Below are positions 55,186-63,675 of a stretch of DNA of 64,000 bases, one piece after another. The notes below the pieces were generated by a model. That model was not told the origin of the DNA. It made no database searches and was given only the letters and a program-made list of their open reading frames with translations. Position 1 is the first letter of the stretch, and each line of letters opens with the position of its first letter. Source of the DNA: JAFGAS01 sp963809875 (GTDB lineage: Bacteria; Desulfobacterota; Zymogenia; Zymogenales; Zymogenaceae); assembly GCA_963809875.1 (NCBI GenBank), contig CAWELC010000005.1, forward strand, positions 496,001-560,000, read 5' to 3'. The position numbers and the translations under genes were made by a program.

Positions 55186-55609
55186 GACGGTCGGCCGTCG
55201 CGTCGGAAAGGGCGCGAAATTTTATGCCGGGCGACGGGAAAGCGTCGCCGGCCGACGTTAATCCTCCCGATGAGAGGGGGAAGGGTGTTTAAAGTGCCGG
55301 AGGCGTCGTCTAGTTCAATGGTATCGAGCCGTGCGGTATCAGTGGGTGCGAAGCCGCCGGAAAACACCTGAACCTGAACAATAGCCGTTGCGGGAGGATT
55401 GAAAAAAGCAATGATTATTAATACACAATATTTCGTGCCAAGTCAATAGAAATACGCAGGAATAAATCCGCCCCAGATGCATATCGTGCTATTCCAGGGT
55501 CGGGAACGTGCTGTTTCTCAATAAAATATCATCGCGCGGTGGGTCAGAAGGTACCGGCATCGCGCCGAATTGGAGGGCAGACGCTCAAGAGGGAGATGAA
55601 GAAGGTGCA
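55186..55609. other. intergenic region
   Basis: No protein gene was recognised; a minus-strand frame runs through 55182-55430 without a start codon. A hairpin CCGGAGGC/GCCGCCGG (about 55292-55358) encloses D-arm-like TAGTTCAATGG, but no full cloverleaf forms. The 55400-55450 part is AT-rich and may hold the promoter of the GGDEF gene. Confidence 0.4.
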
Positions 55610-56626
55610 CTATCTCCAGCGCTCGATGGCCGCCGACGCCAGCTCCGACGAGAGATCGATCAGTCGTCGGCACGTACGTGAGGTCGACAGGTGCGAAGCG
55701 AGATCCGCACTACCTGTCAGATTGCGGCCCACGAGCTCCCGGCATTGGCTAGATCCGGCTTCTTCGCAGAAGCGGCGAACGATCTCCCTGCCGATCCCGA
55801 AAGGCTCGGGCATCCATCGTGGTTCCCGGACGAGGAGATTGATATGGCCGACGGCAAAGTCCCTCATAACGCCCATGCGCCCGAGTTGCCTGACGTCCAT
55901 GCCGACCAGCAGGTTGACTCCCATGATCGCTCCCGTAAGGGCTCCGCATACCCCGCCGGAGAGTCCCACTCCCCCGGAGAGTACCGCGGCGCTCTGCTCG
56001 ACGCGGACATGGCCCAGACCCGTTCTCGTCCGCACGTTTGCCAGCACCGCCGAGGCGCAGTGAAGTGGCGTAGCGGAATGAGGCCCCGGCGGGTCGTCCC
56101 GAAAGGTCGTTGGGGCGGCTTTCTCCTCCAGATACGCCACGGCTTTTCCGATGTGGGAGATACACCTGAAGACCCGGTCGCCGGGCAGAAAATAGCGCGC
56201 CAGGCCGGAAGCGCTATGAAAATCAACGCCGGTGCGCTCGCGACAGAGCGTGGTCCCGATGGTGAGGTCAAACCACCGGACATAGTCTCCGATCAGTGTC
56301 ATGAGAGAAGGTGAAGCCGCGGGGTCCCGCCCGGTTCTCTCTCGCCACGCCTGGGCAATGCCGAGCGCTCCTCCCGTTATGACCCCGCACGTCTGTCCCC
56401 CGGCCACCACACCACCCTCGAGTCCGGTAACGGCCTTCAGGAGCAGGTCGTCGCGGAGACTCAATACATTCTGAACCGCCTCGAGCGTCGCGGTGGCGCA
56501 GTTCATGTCCTTGACGAGACAAAACCTCCCCATCGTCGCCGCTGAAAGCCGGATGCGGGGACGAGCGAATCCGGTCTTCCCGCCGGACCCCTCGCTTTTT
56601 TCGGATCCCGAAAAGTCACCCATATA
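55610..56626 (-). CDS. tandem C_GCAxxG_C_C family protein
   Basis: Protein of 338 residues with two copies of the PF09719 redox pattern. Copy 1: KDMNCATATLEAVQNVL, GGQTCGVITGGALGIA; copy 2: LHCASAVLANV, GGVCGALTGAIMGVNLL, then SQCRELVGR and RTCRRLIDL. The first-position residues are Cys here, not Sec. Such proteins are predicted redox-active and common in anaerobes. The start at 56626 (MGDFSG) is tentative; no strong ribosome site. Its 5' end is adjacent to the DJ-1/PfpI gene on the same strand, so they are probably co-transcribed. Confidence 0.8.
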   Translation of the reverse strand, partial: YMGDFSGSEKSEGSGGKTGFARPRIRLSAATMGRFCLVKDMNCATATLEAVQNVLSLRDDLLLKAVTGLEGGVVAGGQTCGVITGGALGIAQAWRERTGRDPAASPSLMTLIGDYVRWFDLTIGTTLCRERTGVDFHSASGLARYFLPGDRVFRCISHIGKAVAYLEEKAAPTTFRDDPPGPHSATPLHCASAVLANVRTRTGLGHVRVEQSAAVLSGGVGLSGGVCGALTGAIMGVNLLVGMDVRQLGRMGVMRDFAVGHINLLVREPRWMPEPFGIGREIVRRFCEEAGSSQCRELVGRNLTGSADLASHLSTSRTCRRLIDLSSELASAAIERWR

Positions 56627-56657
56627 AGCGTTCCACCGTTTGGCCGATCCGGACGAC

Positions 56658-57221
56658 TCAGCCCACGCGCATGATCTCGATTTCGACGTCATCCACTTTC
56701 TTGGTGGCGCCGTTCTTCAGCAGCTTGAGGCTTGCCTCTATGAAGGCCGGTATATCGCCCGGATCCCGACTCGATATCAGGTTTCCGTCCTCGACGACCG
56801 CGGCGTCCACGAACTCGGCCCCGGCGTTCTTGATATCCTGGATAATGGACTTGTAGCCGGTTATCTTACGGCCGATCAGCGTGCGGGCGGTGATCAGCAG
56901 CTGCGGTCCGTGGCAGATTGCCATTACGGGCCGGTTGTCCTCCATGAACTCGCGCACAAACCTGACGGCTTCGTCGTAGGATCGAAGCATATCGGGCGAA
57001 AAGCCGCCCGGTATGAAAAGGGCGTCAAAATCATCCGCGGAGGCATCCTTGACGGCCAGGTCGATGGTGACCTTCGTCCCTTTTGTCTTTCCCTCGGCTA
57101 CGTAGTCCTTAAGGAACCCCACGTTGATGATCGTATGCCCCGCCTCGCGGAAGGCCCTGACGGGCTTCCAGTACTCCGAGTCCTCGAACATATCGGTGAC
57201 TATCACTGCTATTCTTGCCAT
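56658..57221 (-). CDS. DJ-1/PfpI family protein
   Basis: About 187 residues with the type 1 glutamine-amidotransferase-like fold: RIAVIVTDMFEDSEYWKPVRAF, LFIPGGFSPDMLRS and nucleophile elbow VMAICHGPQLLI (Cys followed by His). PfpI-type members act as glyoxalases/deglycases or proteases. GGGGGTGAT precedes the ATG at 57221. Confidence 0.93.
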   Translation of the reverse strand: MARIAVIVTDMFEDSEYWKPVRAFREAGHTIINVGFLKDYVAEGKTKGTKVTIDLAVKDASADDFDALFIPGGFSPDMLRSYDEAVRFVREFMEDNRPVMAICHGPQLLITARTLIGRKITGYKSIIQDIKNAGAEFVDAAVVEDGNLISSRDPGDIPAFIEASLKLLKNGATKKVDDVEIEIMRVG

Positions 57222-57281
57222 GTCAATCACCCCCTTTCTCTATCTATTTAGATAGCGCCGGGATGCGAAAGGTTCGGGGGG

Positions 57282-57785
57282 CTACGACCGATGCAGTTCG
57301 AACCAGCGCCGGTCCGCCAGCACGACGGAGGTCTGGACCTGCCGGGCCGGGATCTTCCAATGCGTGGCGAGCAGGCGGTCCTTCTCCCGGGGAGTCACCA
57401 GGACAAAGCCGTGTTTCTCGTAGAATCGGACCGCCCAATCGGCGGCGGCCCAGGTCCCGATCAACGTGGGGCGGTCGGTCAGATCCATGAGACGTTTAAG
57501 AAGGGCCGAGCCGATCCCCCGGCCCTGGTGGGTCGTGGCGACGTAAGCGTGGCGCATGAGCGTCACATCCTTGACGTCCTGAATCCCCATGACGCCGAGG
57601 AGCTCTCCGTCCTCCCGGTATCCCCAGAAGACGACGCCCGCCTCAATCTCATGTCGTAGTTCCTCCCGGGACATGTAGGGCTCGTGATACCGGTCAGCGG
57701 GGATCACCCCCTCGTAGGCCCGGGCGGCGTCGTTGATGATCTCGAACATCGTCTCGAAATCGGCGTCGGTCGTAGGGGTGATCAT
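57282..57785 (-). CDS. GNAT family N-acetyltransferase
   Basis: About 167 residues from the ATG at 57785. The acetyl-CoA loop is THQGRGIGSALLKRLM and the later FYEKHGFVLV motif confirms GNAT. The N-terminal part (FEMMFEIINDAARAYEGVI-type) resembles uncharacterised yjcF-like members. Acceptor unknown. Confidence 0.9.
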   Translation of the reverse strand: MITPTTDADFETMFEIINDAARAYEGVIPADRYHEPYMSREELRHEIEAGVVFWGYREDGELLGVMGIQDVKDVTLMRHAYVATTHQGRGIGSALLKRLMDLTDRPTLIGTWAAADWAVRFYEKHGFVLVTPREKDRLLATHWKIPARQVQTSVVLADRRWFELHRS

Positions 57786-57925
57786 GTGAGGTCTCTCTTT
57801 GCGGAAACGCTTCGGGGAATCTGCGTGGCGCAAGCCCGGAAAGCATTCGAGTCAGGGGATAGTTCGCGGCGGACAATCTCGCGGTCGTCCGCCGCGCCCG
57901 GTACATCTTCCGTGGAAACGGCTGC

Positions 57926-58665
57926 TCAGACGGCCTCTTTTGCCTTCAGGTCCGCCAGCACCTTGGTGAAATACTTATTCGCCTGGTCCTTGAAGGTATC
58001 GATGTCCATGATGTCCCGGCTGACGACGGCAAGGGTCGTCCTACATCTTTCCGTCGAGGGCAAGCTCGACGCCCGCCCGCTTTGCCGCCTCGAAGACGTC
58101 GGCAAATTGATCCCCCATACCCATCATTATCATGGGCTGGAGCGACTGGGCGTTGGGGCGAAGCAGCGCCCCGGCGAACTCCCGCTCGAGGTTTATCGTG
58201 GCCGCCTTGTAATGATGGATCATGGAGTCGAAGTTCTCGACCCCGAAGTAGCCGCAGGTGGAAATGACGACGACCTTTCCGTGGCCGTATCCCTCCTGGA
58301 CGGGATGGCGGTCCCGGCCGTCCCTGATTTCTATGAAGGGCTGGCCCATCGGCGTCATCCGGTCCATGAACATCTTCATCGGCCCGGATACCCCGTCCCA
58401 GTAGAGCGGCGTGGCAAAGACCAGGACGTCGGCCGCCTTGATCATCGGCAGCACGGGATCCATATCGTCCTTCTGGATACAACGTCCCCGGGGTCTTCGT
58501 CCAGCACTTAAGGCAGCCGAGGCACGGCTTGATATCCATCGTCTTGGTGTAGAGAACCTCGACCTGCGCGCCGTGCTCGCGCATGCCGTCGAGGAACGGG
58601 TTGAGGATGAGTCCGGTGTTGCCCTTATCGCGGTGGGGGCTCGCATTAATCGCCAGAACCTTCAT
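57926..58665 (-). CDS. flavodoxin-like NADPH-dependent FMN reductase, frameshifted
   Basis: Flavoprotein similar to that at 38.1 kb: LAINASPHRDKGNTGLIL, KPCLGCLKCW and FATPLYWDGVSGPMKMFMDR. Reading breaks near 58485, where one extra G in a GGGG run shifts the frame (expected PGRCIQKDD), and again near 58040 after LALDGKM; the true C-terminus, DIMDIDTFKDQANKYF to KAKEAV, ends at 57926. The restored length is about 245 residues. Two indels in homopolymer-rich places favour sequencing error. Confidence 0.82.
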
Positions 58666-58777
58666 GAGTCGTCTCCGTATGAGAATAGTAGCGGTAATTA
58701 TACACCAGGGGTATACGCGGTTTCAATCCAAAAGGAGCCAGAAAACAACTAATCGAAAAGGAAACGTAGCTACAAAG

Positions 58778-58813
58778 GGAACACCCGGACACGATACCCT
58801 GCCCGGGTGTTCC
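58778..58813 (-). terminator. hairpin terminator after LDI-like gene
   Basis: Eleven-base stem GGAACACCCGG / CCGGGTGTTCC. On the minus strand it is followed only by CTTTG, so it is a strong hairpin with a weak tail. Confidence 0.6.
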
Positions 58814-58847
58814 TTGCGGGGCTCTAACCAGGGGTGTTCAGCCAAAA

Positions 58848-60152
58848 TCACATCGGCGGCAATGGCGCGGTTCCCGTTCCGTGTTCGAGCTCATGGATCT
58901 CCTGCGGGAGCACGTCCTTCCAGGTCATTCCGGAGACATCGGGGACGGTATAGGGAAGGGGATGTCCCCAGTCGTGTTCGAGGATTGTCATCAGCCCCAC
59001 GTGGAGCTTGGCCGAAAGGACCGGCCCGTTGAAGAGCGCATTGTCGATCTTGTTTGTGTACATCATGACCCCGAGCTCCGGGATATCCTTGAGCTTCCCA
59101 CCCTTGTCAACGGCGTTCCTGAGCTTGGTAAACAGGGCCTCGTCGCCATACTCCTTGGCCGCCCACATGCCGAACATCGTGGCCATCCCGGAAGGGGCGC
59201 CGCCCGGGGTCTCCGAGACGAAGGCGTAGGGGCCCTTCTCGACCACGAATGTCTTTTTCCAGATGGGGTAGAGCTTATCGTTATATTCGGGGTCCACCGG
59301 TCTCAGGAAGACGATCGACCAGGCGTTCGTGTAGCCCGACAGGTCTTTTTCCACGAAGTCGTTGATCGGGTGGTACTGGGAGTAGTAGAGGCCGGTTTCG
59401 GGGTCGGTCATCCGCCCGTGGACGAACGCCATCACCCATTTTGCCTCGTTATCGGCATAGTTTGTGCCATAGAGCTTATCGTAGACCAGAAGGCTCAACA
59501 GCCCGATCGAGTTGCACTGAACGAACCAGCGATCGGGCTCGCAGTTAACCCCCTCGTAGCGGTTCGTGCCGTGGTTTTCACGGATCTCCGCGACCAGGGT
59601 ATTCGTGAGCCAGGTATACTCTCGGGCAAACCGGGTGTCGCCGGTGGTGAGCTGATAGAGCCCATACATCAGGTTGAGGTGTCCCTTGTACATGATGTTC
59701 TGACGGGTTATAGGGTCATCCCCGTAGCCGGTCTCGACCCAGTCCTTCCAGACCTTCTTCGACTTCATCTTCGTGATCATGATCCCCATGAGGTATTTCG
59801 TGCGGTCGGCATCGGCGGGATCGATCAGCATCAATGAGGGCATCCCGTAGCTCGCAAAGGCAATGCCATACCGCCAGAAGCCACCCATGTTCGGGTCCCA
59901 CTCGCCGAAGGTGTCGCCGGTGGCCTCCAGCAGGTCGTATTGCCGGTACACGTAGTTGAACTGTCCCCGCTCGTCGGGCAGCAGTTTACGCTCGCCGACC
60001 GCCTTGAAATAGTCCTTTCCCTCGGGCATGCCGATGGGGAGAAACTTGTAGATTCCGGCGACAACGAGGATCGCCGCAATGACGATGATCGTGCCCCAAA
60101 CGATGAGCTTCAGACGGCTGTGCTTCACTCCTTCCTTCGTTTTTTCCTTCAT
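58848..60152 (-). CDS. linalool dehydratase/isomerase-like membrane protein
   Basis: Protein of 434 residues with one N-terminal membrane helix (LIVWGTIIVIAAILVVAGIY), then a helical (alpha/alpha)6 barrel. Segments NIMYKGHLNLMYGLYQL, YEGVNCEPDRWFVQCNSIGL and EKWVMAFVHGRMTDPETGLY-like sequence match the linalool dehydratase/isomerase (LDI) family. The two cysteines C204 and C213 are nine residues apart, as are the active-site C171 and C180 of Castellaniella LDI. The substrate need not be a monoterpene: related genes occur widely in anaerobes. Upstream in-frame starts exist, but MKEKTKEG at 60152 has the ribosome site GGAGGCAG. Confidence 0.75.
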   Translation of the reverse strand: MKEKTKEGVKHSRLKLIVWGTIIVIAAILVVAGIYKFLPIGMPEGKDYFKAVGERKLLPDERGQFNYVYRQYDLLEATGDTFGEWDPNMGGFWRYGIAFASYGMPSLMLIDPADADRTKYLMGIMITKMKSKKVWKDWVETGYGDDPITRQNIMYKGHLNLMYGLYQLTTGDTRFAREYTWLTNTLVAEIRENHGTNRYEGVNCEPDRWFVQCNSIGLLSLLVYDKLYGTNYADNEAKWVMAFVHGRMTDPETGLYYSQYHPINDFVEKDLSGYTNAWSIVFLRPVDPEYNDKLYPIWKKTFVVEKGPYAFVSETPGGAPSGMATMFGMWAAKEYGDEALFTKLRNAVDKGGKLKDIPELGVMMYTNKIDNALFNGPVLSAKLHVGLMTILEHDWGHPLPYTVPDVSGMTWKDVLPQEIHELEHGTGTAPLPPM

Positions 60153-60320
60153 GGACTGCCTCCGAAAAGAAAAAAATGGGACGGCCGGTCGGGGGATACG
60201 GGAGTCGGGCGGATGAAAAGGTACGGTCATCCCGCGGCATATTCACCCGGCCTTTCGCTTATTTCGTACAAAGAATGGCCAAAAGTCAACGTTCTTCAGC
60301 CCGGAACGGTCATAACCGTG

Positions 60321-61100
60321 TCACTTTTCCACGCGTTTGACCGCATCGTTCGTGTCGCCCGAAAAGTCTGCGCCATAAAACTGGGCGTCCGTGGGCAGAT
60401 GGAGGGAAAAGTTCGGCGTCTCATCGATCTTCACGGTGAGGTCGCCGGCCGAGAAGGCCAGGACGTGACCCCCGACGCGCCTGTCGTCGGCGATGAAGTG
60501 GAGGTGCCAGCCTACCACGTTGACACCCTTGGCGTAGCTCGGGCAGACAAAGCCGACCAGGGTGCCCTTCACCTCGCGAAACGTGTAGACCGGCTGATTC
60601 TTGACTACGTCGGTGAGGAGCGGATAGGGTTTCTCCTGTCTCGGTACACTCCTGACGCGTATCTCGTCAAAGGTGCCGTCCACCCTCACGGCGTAGAAGA
60701 TATTTTCGGTGGGCAGGCGGCCGGCGACATATTCCTGAAACCGGGGATAATCGACGGCCTCCGGCACAGAAAAGGAAAGATCGGGCTCGAAAAAGGTGAC
60801 GGCGCAAAACGGGGTCTGGGCGTCGGGCGGGACGGGATGCGCGTTACCGTCTGACGTTATCTGGAAAAATGAGCCGTCGAGCAGCACCATCTCGCCGTCG
60901 AGCGCCGCAAACGTCCCGATCCCGAAGTCGCCGTGCCGGGAGACGTCACCGATCGTCGCGTCCCCGTCGTACATGCCCAGGAGCAGGGCATCGATCGTCG
61001 AGACCTGAAAGAGTGTGTCGCGCGGCCGGTCGAGGGCGGCGCAGCCAAGAAGGACCGCGGCACACATAACGAGAACCGGCACTAATCGCACTATCTTCAT
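60321..61100 (-). CDS. budA: alpha-acetolactate decarboxylase, lipoprotein form
   Basis: Enzyme of 259 residues converting acetolactate to acetoin. The zinc ligands are in the motif VGWHLHFIADDRRVGGHVL; also seen are GFGIGTFAALDGEMVLLDG and FCAVTFFEPDL-like family parts. A lipobox (VLLGCAAL, Cys20) predicts export and lipid anchoring, unlike the usual cytoplasmic enzyme, though secreted forms are known in bacilli. It lies upstream of the LDI-like gene on the same strand, 168 bases apart; a link between the two is not established. Confidence 0.9.
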   Translation of the reverse strand: MKIVRLVPVLVMCAAVLLGCAALDRPRDTLFQVSTIDALLLGMYDGDATIGDVSRHGDFGIGTFAALDGEMVLLDGSFFQITSDGNAHPVPPDAQTPFCAVTFFEPDLSFSVPEAVDYPRFQEYVAGRLPTENIFYAVRVDGTFDEIRVRSVPRQEKPYPLLTDVVKNQPVYTFREVKGTLVGFVCPSYAKGVNVVGWHLHFIADDRRVGGHVLAFSAGDLTVKIDETPNFSLHLPTDAQFYGADFSGDTNDAVKRVEK

Positions 61101-61272
61101 GGTGAGCTCCTTTCTCCTTAATCCACGTAACAGGTGACGTTTGCCTCGTGAGTCGGCGCCAATAATCTATCAGAAATAGTCGGCCATGTCGATATGATTT
61201 AGCGCCGGGCCGGCATCGGGTTGGCCGCGCATGAAAAAAAGACGGTTCGTGCCCGGATGGTTTAAATTTGCG

Positions 61273-61301
61273 TGGCATCCCGGCACGGATACACCTATAA
61301 T
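61273..61301 (+). promoter_or_regulatory. promoter of TAT-signal protein gene
   Basis: TGGCAT (61273-61278), 17-base spacer, TATAAT (61296-61301); ATG at 61337 with AAAGGGG. The -35 match is partial. Confidence 0.5.
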
Positions 61302-61336
61302 GGAAGTAATCGCTGCCCAATGAAAGGGGATGCACT

Positions 61337-62491
61337 ATGGTTAAGCCTGCAGATACCGCCGGAGTGCCCGAGAATACAACCCGGCGCCGCTTCATGAAAG
61401 AGGCGGCAAGGCTGGCGTCGTTCATGCTGGTGTTGCCGGCTGCGTTGGGGCGACCCGCGATCACCTCGGAAGCCGCGACGATCACCGGCTTCAAGACGGG
61501 GGTGAGCTACTTTGGCTCCCGGGACCCGCGTCAAGTCCGCCGGGACATGGCCGACATCGCCGCGCACCACTGCACTTTCGTCGTTCATACCTATTCCGAG
61601 GAGGACTATTACTTCTATTCGAAGGCGATGAAAGAGCTGGTAACAATCTCCCACGACGCGGGACTTGAGGTCCACATGGATCCGTGGGGGGTAGGGGGCG
61701 TCTTCGGGGGGGAGGCGTTTTCCCGTTTCGTGATGGAAAACCCGGATCAGTGCCAGCGTCAGGCCGACAGCAAGATGTTGCCCTGTGCGTGCCTCAACCG
61801 GGAGGCATTCCAGTCCTTCATGAAAAAGTGGATCGACGCGGCCGTGGCCTCGGGTACCGACTGTCTCTTTTGGGACGAGCCCCACTTCTATATCCCGAGG
61901 GCGGTCTGGCGCGGCACCCAGCGGCCGGAAGAGTGGGCCTGCAGCTGCCAGGCCTGTCGGGAGCTCTTCAGGACGCGTTTCGGTCACGCCATGCCCGCGG
62001 TTATGGATGATGAGGTCATCCTCTTTCGGGATGAGTCGATCGTCTCGTTTCTTACCGAGATGACCGGATACGCGAAGGGCAAAGGGGTCACAAACGCCCT
62101 GTGCGTGCTTCCGGAGGAAAACCCGTTGATCGGCATCTCATCGTGGGAGAAACTGGCGGCGGTTGCCTCCGTCGATGTCTTCGGCACCGATCCGTACTGG
62201 ATCGTCTTCGGCAAGCCGCTGGAGCCCTACGTGCGGGACGCCTCACGCCAGATCGTCCGACTCGCCGGAACGTACGGCAAGGAGCCCCAGATGTGGGTAC
62301 AGGCCTATGGTGTGCCGGCCGGGCGAGAAGATGAGGTGGGCCGGGCGATCCGGATCATGGCCCAGGAGGGGATCAGCAACATCGCCGCATGGAGCTACCG
62401 GGGTGGGGCTCCCATGGACCTGGCCAGCGATAATCCCGAGCGTGTCTGGGAGGTGCTGGGTGAGGCATACCGGAAGGTTCGAGGAATATAA
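61337..62491 (+). CDS. TAT-exported TIM-barrel-like protein
   Basis: Protein of 384 residues. The twin-arginine signal is TRRRFMKEAARLASFMLVLP; the mature part reads like a glycoside-hydrolase-type barrel: GVSYFGSRDPRQVRRDM, LEVHMDPWGVGGVFGG, DCLFWDEPHFYIP and VFGTDPYWIVFG. Candidate catalytic acids are the Asp-Glu in FWDEP and a later Glu. Several cysteines (CACLN, CSCQACRELF) are unusual for an exported protein. TAT export suggests folding or cofactor/metal binding before export. No named family was recognised. Confidence 0.7.
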   Translation: MVKPADTAGVPENTTRRRFMKEAARLASFMLVLPAALGRPAITSEAATITGFKTGVSYFGSRDPRQVRRDMADIAAHHCTFVVHTYSEEDYYFYSKAMKELVTISHDAGLEVHMDPWGVGGVFGGEAFSRFVMENPDQCQRQADSKMLPCACLNREAFQSFMKKWIDAAVASGTDCLFWDEPHFYIPRAVWRGTQRPEEWACSCQACRELFRTRFGHAMPAVMDDEVILFRDESIVSFLTEMTGYAKGKGVTNALCVLPEENPLIGISSWEKLAAVASVDVFGTDPYWIVFGKPLEPYVRDASRQIVRLAGTYGKEPQMWVQAYGVPAGREDEVGRAIRIMAQEGISNIAAWSYRGGAPMDLASDNPERVWEVLGEAYRKVRGI

Positions 62492-62628
62492 GCCGAGACG
62501 TGGCGGCCGCCGGTGAGCTTTTGATGTTCAAGTTCAATCGGGCGGTGCGGGTAAAACCGTTGACCATCCTGCCGAGGGCCGGCCTTGGCCTTCCGGGCGA
62601 TGGGAAGACGGCGACGCAAATCCCAAGG

Positions 62629-62985
62629 TCACGAAAGCCAGAGCAGGACCATCGCCACCGCACCGGGGAGCGCCTGGACCAAGAGGATCTTCCGGTTGGC
62701 CGTGAGGCCGCCGAAGATTCCCGCGACGATCACACAGCCCAGGAAGAAGAAGATGATCGGGCGTCCGGCGGCGCCCAGCACAAGACCCCAGATGAGCCCC
62801 GCGGCCAGAAAGCCGTTGTAAAGCCCCTGGTTTGCGGCCAGGACCTTTGAAGCCTTTGCGAAGTCGGCGTCAAGCCCGAAGACCCGGCGCCCCAAGGGTT
62901 TATCCCAGAACAACATCTCCATGACGAGGAAATAGAGGTGTAGCGCGGCCACCACACCCGCTGCGATGTATGCTGCCAGTAGCAT
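62629..62985 (-). CDS. DUF1304 family membrane protein
   Basis: Protein of 118 residues with four membrane helices. ALHLYFLVMEMLFWDKPLG followed by RVFGLDADFAKASKVLAANQGLYNGFLA is the DUF1304 signature. Function unknown. Confidence 0.92.
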   Translation of the reverse strand: MLLAAYIAAGVVAALHLYFLVMEMLFWDKPLGRRVFGLDADFAKASKVLAANQGLYNGFLAAGLIWGLVLGAAGRPIIFFFLGCVIVAGIFGGLTANRKILLVQALPGAVAMVLLWLS

Positions 62986-63049
62986 CTATGCCTCCTTCAT
63001 TCCGAGAGTCAACGATCTGCCGCCCGGCGTCACGTCAGGATTGGCCCGT

Positions 63050-63541
63050 TCACCCTCGAACGGCATACCGGTAGAACCTGCTGTCCACCCCCATGACCGG
63101 AAAACTCTTCGGAAGGGCATCTTTCGTCACCTCAACGAAGCCGTTCTTTTCGTAGAACCGATGGGCGGCCACAAACTGCGCGGTCGTCCCGAGGTAGATG
63201 GCGTCCAGACCTTTTTCCCGGGCCCACGCAAGGAGCGTATCGAGAAGGGCCTGTGCCACCCCCCGGCCTTTGCCCCGCCAGGCGGGAGCGACAAACATCT
63301 TTCTCAGGGCGGCCTCGCCCCGGCCGATGTCTTTGAGCGCGATCGTCCCCACAACCACGTCCTCAACCGACGCGATCCAAAAATTCCCGGCACCGGTCTG
63401 GTAAAACGACGGGATCGATTTCAGATCGGGCTGTTGCTCCGGCGTGATGTCGATCCCGAACTCGTCGCGCTGAATCGAAGAGATGAGCTCAACGATCTGC
63501 GCCTGCCGGTCGGGGGAGTAGACGGAAATCTGAAAAACCAT
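63050..63541 (-). CDS. GNAT family N-acetyltransferase
   Basis: About 163 residues from the ATG at 63541 (MVFQISVYSPDRQAQI); the frame is open further up but lacks conserved sequence. VVGTIALKDIGRGEAALRKM, the acetyl-CoA loop APAWRGKGRGVAQALL and FYEKNGFVEV define the GNAT fold. Acceptor unknown. Confidence 0.9.
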   Translation of the reverse strand: MVFQISVYSPDRQAQIVELISSIQRDEFGIDITPEQQPDLKSIPSFYQTGAGNFWIASVEDVVVGTIALKDIGRGEAALRKMFVAPAWRGKGRGVAQALLDTLLAWAREKGLDAIYLGTTAQFVAAHRFYEKNGFVEVTKDALPKSFPVMGVDSRFYRYAVRG

Positions 63542-63675
63542 ACAAACCCGACGAATGAGTCGATAACAGAGCGCACAACGGTGAAGCGTTTCACCCGTAG
63601 CCGCGTCTCCTTTTCCGTCCGTATCTATACGGAGTCGCTTAGAATCCTTGTACACGGGTGAGGCGATTCGCCGCC

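Noticed and set aside
55286..55360. tRNA-like signal (TAGTTCAATGG as A box, GGTGCGAAGCC as B box, CCGGAGGC/GCCGCCGG closing stem)
   Set aside because: No anticodon arm of five pairs can be formed, the T loop lacks TTC, and the acceptor has a mismatch; likely coincidence or a relic at most.
55340..55370. Cyclic di-GMP riboswitch-like GTGCGAAGCC upstream of the GGDEF gene
   Set aside because: Only resembles the 3' half, on the wrong strand, with no matching 5' half or tetraloop-receptor.
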